A stretch of DNA of 64,000 bases from Lactiplantibacillus paraplantarum (GTDB lineage: Bacteria; Bacillota; Bacilli; Lactobacillales; Lactobacillaceae). The number at the start of each line of letters is the position of its first letter. Positions within the stretch are counted from its first letter, which is position 1. The position numbers and the translations under genes are program-made. The notes below the pieces were generated by a model. It worked only from the letters and a program-made list of their open reading frames with translations, was not told where the DNA came from and made no database searches. The stretch spans positions 1,054,001 to 1,118,000 of the forward strand of contig NZ_CP032744.1 of the NCBI RefSeq assembly GCF_003641145.1, written 5' to 3'. This document shows positions 40,646 through 50,600 of this stretch, piece by piece.

Positions 40646-40663
40646 ATGTTATTAGAATAACAT
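40646..40663. promoter_or_regulatory. 18-bp palindrome between mmuP and mmuM
   Basis: ATGTTATT-AG-AATAACAT is a perfect inverted repeat in the short divergent region. It is a candidate operator for a regulator of both genes; the regulator is not known. Confidence 0.45.
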
Positions 40664-40696
40664 AATGTATTAGGAGAAAGGAAGGCAATTATTGCG

Positions 40697-41605
40697 ATGC
40701 TTTCATTAACTGACTTATTAAACCGGGGCCCAGTCGTTTCAGATGGGGCGATGGCCACCGAATTAGAAAAACGGGGTGTGACCACCAATAGTGCACTGTG
40801 GTCTGCAACGGCTATGTTAGATCATCCCGAAGCAATTCAAGCGGTCCACCAAAGTTACTTAGCCGCGGGTGCTCAAATTATGACAACTAATACATATCAG
40901 GCTAACGTGCCCGCATTTGAACAGGCAGGGATTCCACTGGCGCAAGCGCGGCAATTGATTCAACAAGCCGTTAAGATTGCTCATACTGCTCGGGACGTGA
41001 GTGGTGTGACGGATGCCAGTATTGCTGGTAGTATTGGTCCATACGGTGCGTACTTAGCGGATGGGAGTGAATATACGGGAGCTTATCAGTTAACAACAAC
41101 GGCTTATCAAGAATTTCATCGCAAACGACTGGCGTTAATGATGACTGCCGGTGTTGATGTGCTCGCACTTGAGACCATGCCGCGCTTAGATGAGGTTCAG
41201 GCTTTAGTTCAGCTGATTACGGCGACGTGGTCACAGCAACCTTATTGGGTCAGCTTTAGTATTAAGGATCCACAGACGTTGTGTGACGGGACGCCGTTAG
41301 CAACAGCAGCTCAGTGGGTCGCGGCACAGCCTAACGTGGTGGCTGTGGGTGTTAACTGCACCACGTTGGAAAATATTGAACCAGCGTTGGCAACGTTAAA
41401 AGCGGCCGTTAATATTCCACTGATCGTCTATCCCAACTCGGGCGATCAGTATGATCCGGTCACGAAGACTTGGCAATCAACGAACTTAAGTCATCAATTC
41501 AGTGCTTTCGTGCCACGCTGGTTAGCAGCGGGGGCTAGAATTATTGGCGGTTGTTGTCGGACGACACCTGCTGATATTACAACGGTAGCTGAGATGGTAA
41601 AATGA
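40697..41605 (+). CDS. mmuM: Homocysteine S-methyltransferase
   Basis: 302 residues. The zinc-binding cysteines are present: Cys221 in V-G-V-N-C-T-T and Cys286-Cys287 in G-G-C-C-R-T-T-P. N-terminal V-S-D-G-A-M-A-T-E-L-E fits the family. The enzyme moves a methyl group from S-methylmethionine (or SAM) to homocysteine, making methionine. With the divergent permease gene it forms a methionine salvage route; metK nearby turns methionine into SAM. GGAAGG lies upstream of the ATG. Confidence 0.93.
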   Translation: MLSLTDLLNRGPVVSDGAMATELEKRGVTTNSALWSATAMLDHPEAIQAVHQSYLAAGAQIMTTNTYQANVPAFEQAGIPLAQARQLIQQAVKIAHTARDVSGVTDASIAGSIGPYGAYLADGSEYTGAYQLTTTAYQEFHRKRLALMMTAGVDVLALETMPRLDEVQALVQLITATWSQQPYWVSFSIKDPQTLCDGTPLATAAQWVAAQPNVVAVGVNCTTLENIEPALATLKAAVNIPLIVYPNSGDQYDPVTKTWQSTNLSHQFSAFVPRWLAAGARIIGGCCRTTPADITTVAEMVK

Positions 41606-41690
41606 TAGCGATATTATTTTGTTGAAGTGGTGTTAAGATCCAATCTTGATTACTGAGGCGTCCTGATGTTCGTTACTACTTGCAACAATG

Positions 41691-41733
41691 AAAAGCTCAG
41701 GCAAGGTCGTGTGATCTTGTCTGAGCTTTTTTT
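41691..41733 (+). terminator. Terminator of mmuM
   Basis: A stem AAAAGCTCAGGCAAG with CTTGTCTGAGCTTTT, including G-U pairs, is followed by a T-run. Confidence 0.88.
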
Positions 41734-41928
41734 GCCATTGCTGGTGTTAGTAAAATCAGATTGTTCATATTTTGGTCAAGTGACTTAAAATATGGTAATG
41801 TAATGATAGTATACAGTTATAATAGATGAAGAGGTCAATTATTAGTCTGGATTCTTGATCGTTAAAAGCAATCATATCAAGATACTGATTAAGTTGATTA
41901 CTTTAAGTTGAGAAGGGAACGGCTGAGT
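41734..41928. other. Upstream region of the glycosyltransferase gene
   Basis: TATAAT at 41818-41823 is a plausible -10 for the downstream gene; no good -35 was found. Together with the terminator before it, the mmuM-to-glycosyltransferase gap is about 320 bp without a gene. Confidence 0.4.
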
Positions 41929-43425
41929 ATGTATTATTTTGTTGGCACCGGCTTAGGTTTAAAACTAACGGGTATTGAAAAGGCACAATTGAATCGGTTA
42001 GCGTTGTTTGAAGCGGCGGGTTATCAAGCTAAGTGTGTCTATGTAACTTATAATCCACGATTGCATGAACACGCAGCACGTTTTGGCGCTCAAGGAAAAT
42101 GTTTTAGCTTGTATGACTTCTTTCAAGGCACCATGCCTGGGACGGTCACCAAGATTAATCACGATTGGCTGCATTATTGGCAAAAAATCTGTCAATTTCA
42201 AGTGATCAAGGTCGCTAATACGACAGATGTACGTGTATTAGATGCCAATGGTCAATATCTCATGTATGCTCATTTCGTGGCATCTGACTTACAACAACTA
42301 GATTATATTAATTATTTCGATCAACACGGCGTTAAGATTCGACGCGAATTTTATGATAATCGGGGCTTTCTAAGCCGAACAAGCTTTTTGGTTAAACACC
42401 AGGAAGTGCACACCGAAGTTTATTACGATTTACAAGGGCGAGTTAAGCTTATTAAACAGTATGATATCACCCAGCCAGAACCACGGTTACGGCTAATTAC
42501 ATTGAAGAACTATCAGCAACGGGACTTCTTTTTTGATTCTGAGCAAGCTTTACAAACGTTCTTTTTTGATGAATTAGCAACGGCCGATGATGTTTATTTC
42601 TGTGATCGCAACCGGCAAACAGCAGCGGCTCTCAGTAAGACGCGTCCCGCTGTGCGTGTGTGTTCGGTATTGCACAGTACTCATCTGCGAATCGGCGAAG
42701 ACGTTGTGACGGGCCAGTTAAAATCTGTTTATCGCTATGTCTTAGCTCATCCGGATTTATTTGCCCGCATCATTGTATCGACTGAGCACCAAAAACGGGA
42801 TTTATTGAAACGTTATGATCACTTACCACCAGTTGACGTGATTCCAGTTGGTTTTACGACTGAACGGCCGGTCAAGAGTGATGGTCGAGATTCACACCGA
42901 ATTATTAGTGTAGCCCGCTATTCACCAGAAAAGCAGTTACTACATCAATTGGAAGTCGTTCGCCGGTTAGTTGGTGAATTTCCTGATATTACGTTACATT
43001 TGTTTGGCCATGGTCAAAAGATTGAAACGCAGATGCGCCAATTTATCACTACCCATCACTTGGAGCGTAACATTTTCATTCGCGGTTTCTTACCAGATTT
43101 GGCGCAGGAATATCAGCAAGCTAGTCTTGCTTTGATGACAAGTGTGGAAGAGGGATTCTCATTGGCTACGATGGAAGCTGAAAGTTACGGTGTTCCGGTC
43201 ATTGGGTATCAGATTGCATACGGTCCCGAGGATATTATTGAAGATGGTGTTAACGGTTACTTAGTGACCCCCAATGACATTGATGAACTCACAATGAAAG
43301 TTCGTGATTATTTACAGCATCCTGAACAGCAGGCGAAGTTTAGTGCCAATGCTTATCGTTCTGCAGAGCGGTATAATAAACAGACAATTATTAAAAAGTG
43401 GCAACATTTATTGGCAGCGCTTTGA
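41929..43425 (+). CDS. GtfA/TagE-type GT4 glycosyltransferase
   Basis: 498 residues from the ATG at 41929 (GAAGGGA upstream). An N-terminal domain with a beta-strand add-on (Y-F-D-Q-H-G-V-K-I-R-R, Y-Y-D-L-Q-G-R-V-K) resembles the extra domain of GtfA/TagE enzymes. The C-terminal nucleotide-sugar domain has an intact EX7E motif, E-G-F-S-L-A-T-M-E. Such enzymes glycosylate wall teichoic acid or Ser/Thr-rich surface proteins. Two relatives lie at the end of the window beside the SD-repeat protein, but this copy stands alone and is terminated separately. Target protein or polymer is inferred. Confidence 0.85.
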   Translation: MYYFVGTGLGLKLTGIEKAQLNRLALFEAAGYQAKCVYVTYNPRLHEHAARFGAQGKCFSLYDFFQGTMPGTVTKINHDWLHYWQKICQFQVIKVANTTDVRVLDANGQYLMYAHFVASDLQQLDYINYFDQHGVKIRREFYDNRGFLSRTSFLVKHQEVHTEVYYDLQGRVKLIKQYDITQPEPRLRLITLKNYQQRDFFFDSEQALQTFFFDELATADDVYFCDRNRQTAAALSKTRPAVRVCSVLHSTHLRIGEDVVTGQLKSVYRYVLAHPDLFARIIVSTEHQKRDLLKRYDHLPPVDVIPVGFTTERPVKSDGRDSHRIISVARYSPEKQLLHQLEVVRRLVGEFPDITLHLFGHGQKIETQMRQFITTHHLERNIFIRGFLPDLAQEYQQASLALMTSVEEGFSLATMEAESYGVPVIGYQIAYGPEDIIEDGVNGYLVTPNDIDELTMKVRDYLQHPEQQAKFSANAYRSAERYNKQTIIKKWQHLLAAL

Positions 43426-43451
43426 GCTACCAATAAGATATACGTTAAGCC

Positions 43452-43497
43452 AAGAGCGTCTAACTAGTGTTTTTGAACTAGTTAGACGCTCTTTAGA
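43452..43497. terminator. Bidirectional terminator
   Basis: A perfect 17-bp stem (43452-43468 with 43478-43494) separates the convergent glycosyltransferase and membrane protein genes. Confidence 0.92.
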
Positions 43498-43504
43498 ATG
43501 ATTA

Positions 43505-44224
43505 TTAATAAAGTAATAAGATCAATACAAGTTGTACGCCGACATTGATCATAAGATGTAGTCGGGTCCGACCAAATGATTGCTGGCTAAACCAAACGGC
43601 AATCGTGATGAGAATGGCGAGGATGGTCTGCCACGTTAAAGGTTGTAAAAAAATGGCAATTACGAGCAGGAGCCCAGTGACAGCGGAAATCAACTGATTA
43701 ATTTGACGTTGGTGACTGAAGCTCGGAACGTACAGAAAGACGTAACTAGCTAGCATCGGGGTCAATTTCCAAAGAAACGTTGTTGATAGGTAATTATTTT
43801 GTAAATCAAAGACAGCAACTGGAATCGTGAACGTCATAATGACGCTAAAAACAACTAAGCCAAAGTAGTTTTGCATCCCGAAGCGGGGAACCGCCATGAT
43901 TAGCAGCCAGGCGCTACACGTTAGTAGTAAATATAATAGTTCGGATTCTTTGGCAATAATATTTGTAAAAGCGAAAGCAACCGTAATACCGATTGCAATC
44001 AAACTCCACTGGGGGGCGATACGCCGGTCTAGAATAATGAAGACTGCTGCCGAAACAGCTAGTGTATAGCCAATCAGTGGTAATTGGGATGCTGAAAACG
44101 TTGCTGTCTGGAACGAACGCCCGTAATCAAGGGCGGCCCACCAGCTGATGATGCTTTGGACGATGGCGAAAATGATTAATGCCACGTAATCGCGTTTAAT
44201 ATGTAATTTTCCGATTCGAATCAT
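43505..44224 (-). CDS. Integral membrane protein of unknown function
   Basis: 239 residues with about eight hydrophobic segments and short loops, and a basic N-terminus (K-L-H-I-K-R). I do not recognise a family and see no catalytic motif. It faces the glycosyltransferase gene and diverges from metK. Upstream ribosome binding site is weak. No function proposed. Confidence 0.75.
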   Translation of the reverse strand: MIRIGKLHIKRDYVALIIFAIVQSIISWWAALDYGRSFQTATFSASQLPLIGYTLAVSAAVFIILDRRIAPQWSLIAIGITVAFAFTNIIAKESELLYLLLTCSAWLLIMAVPRFGMQNYFGLVVFSVIMTFTIPVAVFDLQNNYLSTTFLWKLTPMLASYVFLYVPSFSHQRQINQLISAVTGLLLVIAIFLQPLTWQTILAILITIAVWFSQQSFGRTRLHLMINVGVQLVLILLLY

Positions 44225-44344
44225 ATTGTCAACACTCTCTAATTAGGATAATGCTTTAATCGTACCGGTCGGGGGGGCCGTCGTCAATATTTTCACGGAA
44301 TTCTTTAAAAAAAATGGTGATTGTGATAACCTTATATAGTTATG

Positions 44345-44431
44345 AGCCGTTCCCGAAAGGATAAGTTATGTCTGTTCAATTAGAATGGATCGGACTTAGA
44401 TGCCTTGTAACCGAAATTATCAAGGGGGAAT
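44345..44431 (+). promoter_or_regulatory. SMK box (SAM-III) riboswitch of metK
   Basis: The leader contains GTTCCCGAAAGGAT, ATGTCTGTTC, GGACTTAGATGCCTTGTAACC and the ribosome binding site AAGGGGGAA, in the order known for SMK boxes upstream of metK in Lactobacillales. TTCCC (44350-44354) can pair with GGGAA (44426-44430), hiding the ribosome binding site when SAM is bound. SAM would thus shut off translation of its own synthase. The insertion between segments is slightly longer than in Enterococcus. Confidence 0.88.
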
Positions 44432-44436
44432 TTATT

Positions 44437-45624
44437 GTGAGTGAAAGACACTTATTTACATCTGAATCTGTCTCTGAAGGTCATCCTGATAAGATTGCTG
44501 ACCAAATCAGTGACGCTATCCTGGACGCCATGTTGGCACAGGATCCACAAGCACGGGTAGCTGTTGAAACTTCAGTAACTACTGGGTTAGTGCTGGTCTT
44601 CGGTGAAGTCTCGACCAAGGCCTATGTTGATATTCAAAAGGTCGTGCGTGACACGATCAAGTCGATTGGCTATGTTGATGGTCAATACGGCTTTGACGGT
44701 GACAACTGCGCCGTCCTCGTTTCATTGGATGAACAATCACCAGATATTGCGCAAGGGGTCGATGATTCCTTAGAGACGCGTACGGGTGATGCTGACCCAT
44801 TAGATCAAATTGGTGCCGGTGATCAAGGCATGATGTTTGGCTATGCCATTAACGAAACACCTGAATTGATGCCATTACCAATCGCGTTGAGCCATCGCTT
44901 AATGCGTAAAATTGCAGCACTGCGGAAAGATGGGACCATTAAATGGTTACGTCCGGATGCCAAGGCCCAAGTTACCGTTGAATACGATGAAGCTAACCAG
45001 CCACAACGGATTGATACCGTGGTTCTATCGACACAGCACGATCCTGACGTTGACTTAGATACGATTCGGCAAACAGTCATTGAACAAGTGATTAAAGCTG
45101 TGTTACCAGCTGATTTGTTAGATGACCAAACCAAGTACTTGGTTAATCCTACGGGCCGGTTCGTCATCGGTGGCCCTCAAGGGGATGCTGGTTTGACCGG
45201 TCGGAAAGTTATCGTTGATACTTATGGTGGTTTTGCTCATCATGGTGGCGGTGCTTTCTCTGGAAAGGATGCCACCAAGGTGGACCGTTCTGCTAGTTAC
45301 GCGGCACGCTATATTGCCAAAAACGTGGTGGCAGCTGGGCTGGCCGATCAAGTTGAAGTGCAACTGGCTTATGCCATCGGTGTTGCCGAACCTGTTTCAA
45401 TTGCAGTTGATACTGTTGGAACGGGTAAAGTTAGTGATGAAGCGTTAATTGACGCCATTCGTCAGAACTTTGATTTACGCCCAGCAGGGATTATCGAGAT
45501 GTTGGATTTGCAACGACCGATTTACCGGCAAACCGCGGCTTATGGTCACTTTGGTCGGACTGATATTGACTTGCCATGGGAACATACTGATAAGGTTGAT
45601 GCCTTAAAAGTAGCATTTGAATAA
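44437..45624 (+). CDS. metK: S-adenosylmethionine synthetase
   Basis: 395 residues from a GTG at 44437, 7 nt after GGGGGAA. Earlier in-frame starts (44368) lie inside the riboswitch and are rejected. Signatures: [21 protein letters not shown] and [16 protein letters not shown], as in all MetK enzymes. It joins ATP and methionine into SAM, the methyl donor. Translation is probably controlled by the SMK box. Confidence 0.97.
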   Translation: MSERHLFTSESVSEGHPDKIADQISDAILDAMLAQDPQARVAVETSVTTGLVLVFGEVSTKAYVDIQKVVRDTIKSIGYVDGQYGFDGDNCAVLVSLDEQSPDIAQGVDDSLETRTGDADPLDQIGAGDQGMMFGYAINETPELMPLPIALSHRLMRKIAALRKDGTIKWLRPDAKAQVTVEYDEANQPQRIDTVVLSTQHDPDVDLDTIRQTVIEQVIKAVLPADLLDDQTKYLVNPTGRFVIGGPQGDAGLTGRKVIVDTYGGFAHHGGGAFSGKDATKVDRSASYAARYIAKNVVAAGLADQVEVQLAYAIGVAEPVSIAVDTVGTGKVSDEALIDAIRQNFDLRPAGIIEMLDLQRPIYRQTAAYGHFGRTDIDLPWEHTDKVDALKVAFE

Positions 45625-45667
45625 TCCGGTAATGTTAAGTCATTACGGTCTGTAGGTACTCGACGCT

Positions 45668-45701
45668 AAAAGCGACCTTGTTTTCAAGGGCGCTTTTTTT
45701 G
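45668..45701 (+). terminator. Terminator of metK
   Basis: A 13-bp stem with one mismatch (45668-45680 with 45685-45697) is followed by a T-run. Confidence 0.9.
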
Positions 45702-45759
45702 CGGACTGTTTTAATTCGATTAAGTTTTGTAATCGTAAAAGAGAAGGAGAATTGGTAAA

Positions 45760-47256
45760 ATGCAACAACGGAAAACTAACGTCATCGCTGTCACGATTGC
45801 AATCTACGTCGCTACGTTTATGAGTGCAATCGAAGGAACCATTGTATCGACGGCACTACCGACGATCGTTGGCGATCTACACGGGGTCTCATTGATGAAC
45901 TGGGTCTTTTCAATCTACCTGTTAACCAATGCGATGATGACACCGATTTACGGAAAACTCACAGATTTGGTGGGTCGTAAACCCGTGATGCAAGCTGGCT
46001 TAATTATCTTTATTGTCGGGTCAATGATGAGTGGCCTTTCTAATTCCATGCCCGTACTTATTTTTTGGCGGGCGATTCAAGGAATTGGTGCCGGGGCCCT
46101 GATGCCGGTCTCGATGACAATCATTGCCGATATTTATTCGTTTGAGCGGCGCGCTAAAGTACTTGGTTTCAATAGTTCAGCGTGGGGGATCGCGTCAGTG
46201 TTGGCACCCTTAATTGGGGGGTTGATCGTTGACAAACTCAGCTGGCATTGGATTTTCTTCATTAATGTACCGGTCGGCCTAATTACTTTGTTCTTGTTCC
46301 AATTCTATTTGCGGGAACCCAAACGGCACAATCATGTTAAGGTCGACTATCTCGGTAGTCTCTGGTTAATGCTCTTTTTACTCTGTTTGATGTTGAGTTT
46401 TCAATTGCTAGGTAACGCGACAATTAGTTGGTTAGCGGTTGGGTTGTCTTGGCTTATCAGTGCGCTGAGTTTGTGGCTATTTATTCGTCGGGAAAGTCGT
46501 ACGGATGAACCAGTCATCTCAATGGATCTGTTTAAGAATCACACGTTCATTATTCAAAATGCGGTGGCTGCACTAGTTAGTGGCTTTTTGATGGCCGTAG
46601 AAGTGTATATCCCCACCTGGACGCAGGGGATTCTAGGAGTGCCAGCTTCCTTAGCCGGCTTTGCGGTCACGCCTAGCTCATTAATGTGGATTGTTGGTTC
46701 ATTTGTGACTGGTCGCTTATTAGCTAAGTGGGCACCACGACGTATCTTGTATTTAAGCTTGTCATTTATCTTAGTGACGAGTATTTGCTTGGCATGGTTG
46801 CCAGTATCGACACCGTTCCTATGGTTCTTCTTGATTACTGCCATTGGGGGCATCGGGTTTGGTATTACGATTACTGCCACGACGGTCACGTCCCAACACT
46901 TAGTACCAGCAGAAAATGTTGGGGTTGCAACGTCATTTAACACGTTGAGCCGAACAATTGGTCAGACGTTGATGATTTCAATTTTTGGGATTGCCCTGAA
47001 TGTTGGGATGAACCAAGGAATTCAGCACCATGCTGGGACAAACATGGCGATGATGAATAAGTTAATCAACCCGCAGACAGCGACTGAATTGCCGAGTCGG
47101 TTATTACCAACGTTACATCGTATTCTGTACACTGGGCTTCACTGGGTCTATTTGATTGGACTAGCGCTAGTTATTTTAGCATTTGTTGTGAATAGTTTGG
47201 ACCGGGGAGCGCAAAAAACAGCGGCTCAGCATGCGGCTGATTTGAATCAACATTAG
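45760..47256 (+). CDS. MFS drug:H+ antiporter, DHA2 (EmrB/QacA) family
   Basis: 498 residues with about fourteen membrane helices, the DHA2 number. Motif A appears as G-K-L-T-D-L-V-G-R-K-P, motif C region as G-A-G-A-L-M-P-V-S-M and the antiporter motif W-G-I-A-S-V-L-A-P-L-I-G-G; motif D as L-P-T-I-V-G-D-L. These proteins export toxic compounds or metabolites using the proton gradient. Substrate is unknown. AGAAGGAGAA precedes the start. It stands between metK and the SD-repeat gene. Confidence 0.9.
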   Translation: MQQRKTNVIAVTIAIYVATFMSAIEGTIVSTALPTIVGDLHGVSLMNWVFSIYLLTNAMMTPIYGKLTDLVGRKPVMQAGLIIFIVGSMMSGLSNSMPVLIFWRAIQGIGAGALMPVSMTIIADIYSFERRAKVLGFNSSAWGIASVLAPLIGGLIVDKLSWHWIFFINVPVGLITLFLFQFYLREPKRHNHVKVDYLGSLWLMLFLLCLMLSFQLLGNATISWLAVGLSWLISALSLWLFIRRESRTDEPVISMDLFKNHTFIIQNAVAALVSGFLMAVEVYIPTWTQGILGVPASLAGFAVTPSSLMWIVGSFVTGRLLAKWAPRRILYLSLSFILVTSICLAWLPVSTPFLWFFLITAIGGIGFGITITATTVTSQHLVPAENVGVATSFNTLSRTIGQTLMISIFGIALNVGMNQGIQHHAGTNMAMMNKLINPQTATELPSRLLPTLHRILYTGLHWVYLIGLALVILAFVVNSLDRGAQKTAAQHAADLNQH

Positions 47257-47388
47257 TGATGTCAAAATTAATAGATTTATTGTTAGTAGCGGTTATGGAT
47301 CAGTGCAAATTTGATGGTCTTATAAAATAATTTTAAAAAAGTAAAATATTTTTTCTGGAAAGTAGTATAAATAAAATTTAAGTCATTT

Positions 47389-47432
47389 AACGAGTGTTAT
47401 GGGGTTTGGGAACCCTGTAGCACTCGTTTTCA
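47389..47432 (+). terminator. Probable terminator of the MFS gene
   Basis: AACGAGTG (47389-47396) pairs with CACTCGTT (47421-47428) around an inner GGGTT/AACCC stem, followed by TTTT-like sequence. It lies 133 bp after the stop. Confidence 0.7.
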
Positions 47433-47641
47433 TTAATATTATTTATGTTGTAAAAGTCTGATTAGCTTGAATAGGAAAAGCATAACAAGATTGACGGTGT
47501 CAACTATTGGCAAACGCATTTAATCATAGTATTATTAACGTACAACCTAACGATTAACGGTGTATACCAATAACACGCTATATGGATAGTTTGTATCATA
47601 TATGAACGGGCTTGATTAGGTTAGAGAAGGAAGGCAAAACC
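47433..47641. other. Upstream region of the SD-repeat gene
   Basis: This stretch, with the preceding 176 bp, makes a gene-free gap of 385 bp. It holds the terminator above and the promoter at 47507-47535; a leader of about 100 nt follows. Confidence 0.5.
47507..47535 (+). promoter_or_regulatory. Promoter of the SD-repeat surface protein gene
   Basis: -35 TTGGCA (47507-47512) and -10 TATTAT (47530-47535) are 17 bp apart, about 107 bp before the start codon. Confidence 0.6.
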
Positions 47642-50600
47642 ATGAAATTTCTGAGACATAAATCTTTTAGAGGAGATCCCAACGTCCACTACAAGATGTT
47701 CAAAGTTGGCCGTACCTGGGTATTTACGGCCATGGCATCGTTTGTATTGACTAGTGCTCCCCAGTTGATGGCGCATGCAGATACGGCCTCAGCGGATACT
47801 AGTAGTAGTGACGCAACGAGTAGTGCGACAAGTAGTGCGAGTTCGGGGACGGATGCGGTTGCCTCGGCAGCAGCGAGTGCGGCGGCACTGGCTGCTTCAA
47901 CGGCAAGTAGTACCTCTAGTGTGAGCGCAACAAGCACGAGTAGTACGGTAGCTTCGTCATCTTCTTCCAGTGAAACTGATAATAGTAGCAATTCCGATGC
48001 CAATTCATCAAACGAAACTGATAATAGCAGTAATTCCGATACCGGTTCGTCAAGTGTAACGAGTACAACTAGTGCGACGACAACGTCAAGCACAGCAAGT
48101 AGTAGCGCTAGCAAGACGACTAGTTCTTCGAGTGATAGCGCTAGTTCAAGTAGTGATAGTGCAACATCTGCTAGCTCAAGCACTGCTGATGACGCTAGTG
48201 CTAGTTCAGCAAGCAGTTCGACAAGCAGTACGGATAGTGCGGCCACAAGTAGTAGTTCAAATGCGGCTGATTCGACAAGTACGACTACGACGGCCAGCAG
48301 TGTTGCTGCGGCAACTAGCACGACTAATAGTGTAAAGGCTGCTGCTGAAACGGCCGGAATTACGGCATATTCAGCATCTTCAGCGAGTTCAAACACCGAT
48401 AGTACGGCTGCTAATGCGGCTTCATCATCGGCTTCATTAGCAGATTCATACGCGACACTTGCCAGCAGTTATGCTAGTTTGGTCACCAACCTAACGACGC
48501 AGGCTGCAGTCAGTGCCGCACAAAGTGCCTACCAAGAAGCCTTAAATGCGGCTGATTTGGCCCGGCATTATAATAGTATTGCAAATATGTACTTAGATGC
48601 ATTAGATAATCATGTTGGTTCAGCCATTGAAAATACACTAGCTTATGCGGATGCTAATAATTTAGCAAGTAGCGCCGCCTCTGCAGCTAGTTCATATGCA
48701 GCGTTGGCCTCAACGGCGACTTCAACAGCCAGCAGTGCTGCTACCCAAGGTTTAGTTAGTTTAGCAAGTAGCAATTATTCCGCCGCCTCAAGTGCGGCAT
48801 CTTCTGCCACGGTAGCAGCTAGCTCAGCAGCTGAAGCAGCCAATAGTGCTTATTTGGCAATGCAGTATGATAAAGGCAATACGGCCGTTTCGTCAGCGTA
48901 TACGGCTGCTTCTAGTGCAGCTGTAGTTGCTTCGACCGCTGCTTCCAATGCAGTTGCGGCCGCCGCAGTAGCCTCATCTGCTTACTTATCAACAAGTAGC
49001 AATGCAACTAATAATGACTATGAAGCGACCAGCACCGCATATGCGGCCGTTTCGTCAGCCGCAAATGATGCTGCTAATAACTACGCAACAGGGAGTACCG
49101 CCGCAAGTACAGCAACTTCGGCAGCTAGCTTTGCAAACAGCACGGCTATTAGTGATTTAGCTAGTGCAGCCTCATCTAGTGCAAACGTTGCTAACACGGC
49201 TAAGAGTACGGCTTCAAGTGCGGCCAGTGTCGCTGCAAATCAGAGCGGGACACAGGCAGCGGTTTATGCTTCTAGTGCGGCTACGGCCGCCAGTTCTGCT
49301 TCCTCAGCTTATGCGGTTGCCAGTTCGGCCGCTGTTGCTGCCGTTAGTGCTAGTGACCCTGGTACGGCTGATTCATATGCGCGGGTCGCACAATCAGCTT
49401 CATCATTAGCTGCTAGCTATGCTTCAACGGCGCTTTCCAACGCAACGTTGGCAGCTAAGTTTTCTACTAATGTTAGTGGACAACAGGTGGCAAGTTCTAA
49501 TGCAACATTAACAACAGCGACTAGTACGGAAAGTGTGTCAGTCGGTGATACGATCACGATTACTAACACGCTTAAGAATAGTACGACTTTCTATGGCACT
49601 CCAACTTATACTTGGTATATGTCGACTGATGGTAGTAGTTGGACGACTATTGCAGGGGCCAACTCTGCAACATATTCCGTAACTACTACAACCGCAGGGA
49701 CTTATTATTATCAAGCAGTCGCAACAGGAACTACGGGTGTATTGGGAACAGGAACGTACCGGGCTGCTGGTAATGTAATCACAGTTGTGGTAACTAATCC
49801 GGAAGGAAATTATTCCGACATTGCAAGTAGTTATGCTAGTCAAGCGAATAGTGCCGCATCAGTAGCCGCGTCACAAGCGGCCGCAGCAAGTAGTGCCATT
49901 GCGGCTGCTAGTTCTTCGGCCAACTTGACGGGTTCATTGGCAAGTGCTGATATGACCAACGCCAACGCATCATATAGCGCAGCTAGTTCGTACGCTTCTG
50001 TGGCATCAGGAGCAGCAAGTATAGCGGCCGATGCTAGCTCTAGTGCGGCTTCTTACGAGGCCAAGGGCGCATATATGAGTGCTAGTTTTTGGGCAGCAAC
50101 TGCTGCTAGCTATGCAAACATAGTGTCCGTGTATGCTAGCTCGGCAAGTAGTGCAGCATCTGATGCGATGGATAGCTTAAATCAAGCTTTGTCGAATGCA
50201 GTTGATGAAGATGGTGGCGATTCTGCTGCTGATTACTTGGCCTCCAGTTATGCAACGTTGGCCTCATCGTCGGCAAATGTGGCGGGTGATCAAGCATCAT
50301 TAGCGGCATCCTATGCTGCTAATGCCGCTAACGCCTATAATGTTGCTGGATCATCATTTAACACTAGCGCAACTAGTAGCTATAATGCGGCCGCTAGTTC
50401 TGCAGCTTTTGCTGCCAGTTCGTATGCGGCAGCGGCTAGTGATGCGGCAAGCTTAGCTGCTTCGTACGCAACTGATGGTAACTATACGTCTGCTGCATTG
50501 CAACAGCGATATGCGGCGCTACGGTTGTCATATGCAACTGATGAACTGGTTGCCGCTTCAAGTGCCGCCAGCGCTATTACGCAAACGGTAGTGGAAGCAC

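Noticed and set aside
44368..44436. Upstream ATG as start of metK
   Set aside because: It lies inside the SMK riboswitch, and the family start and ribosome binding site fit the GTG at 44437.
47689..48396. Reverse-strand frame of 235 codons at the start of the SD-protein gene
   Set aside because: It is a low-complexity Leu/Ala/Val shadow of the Ser/Ala-rich forward frame.
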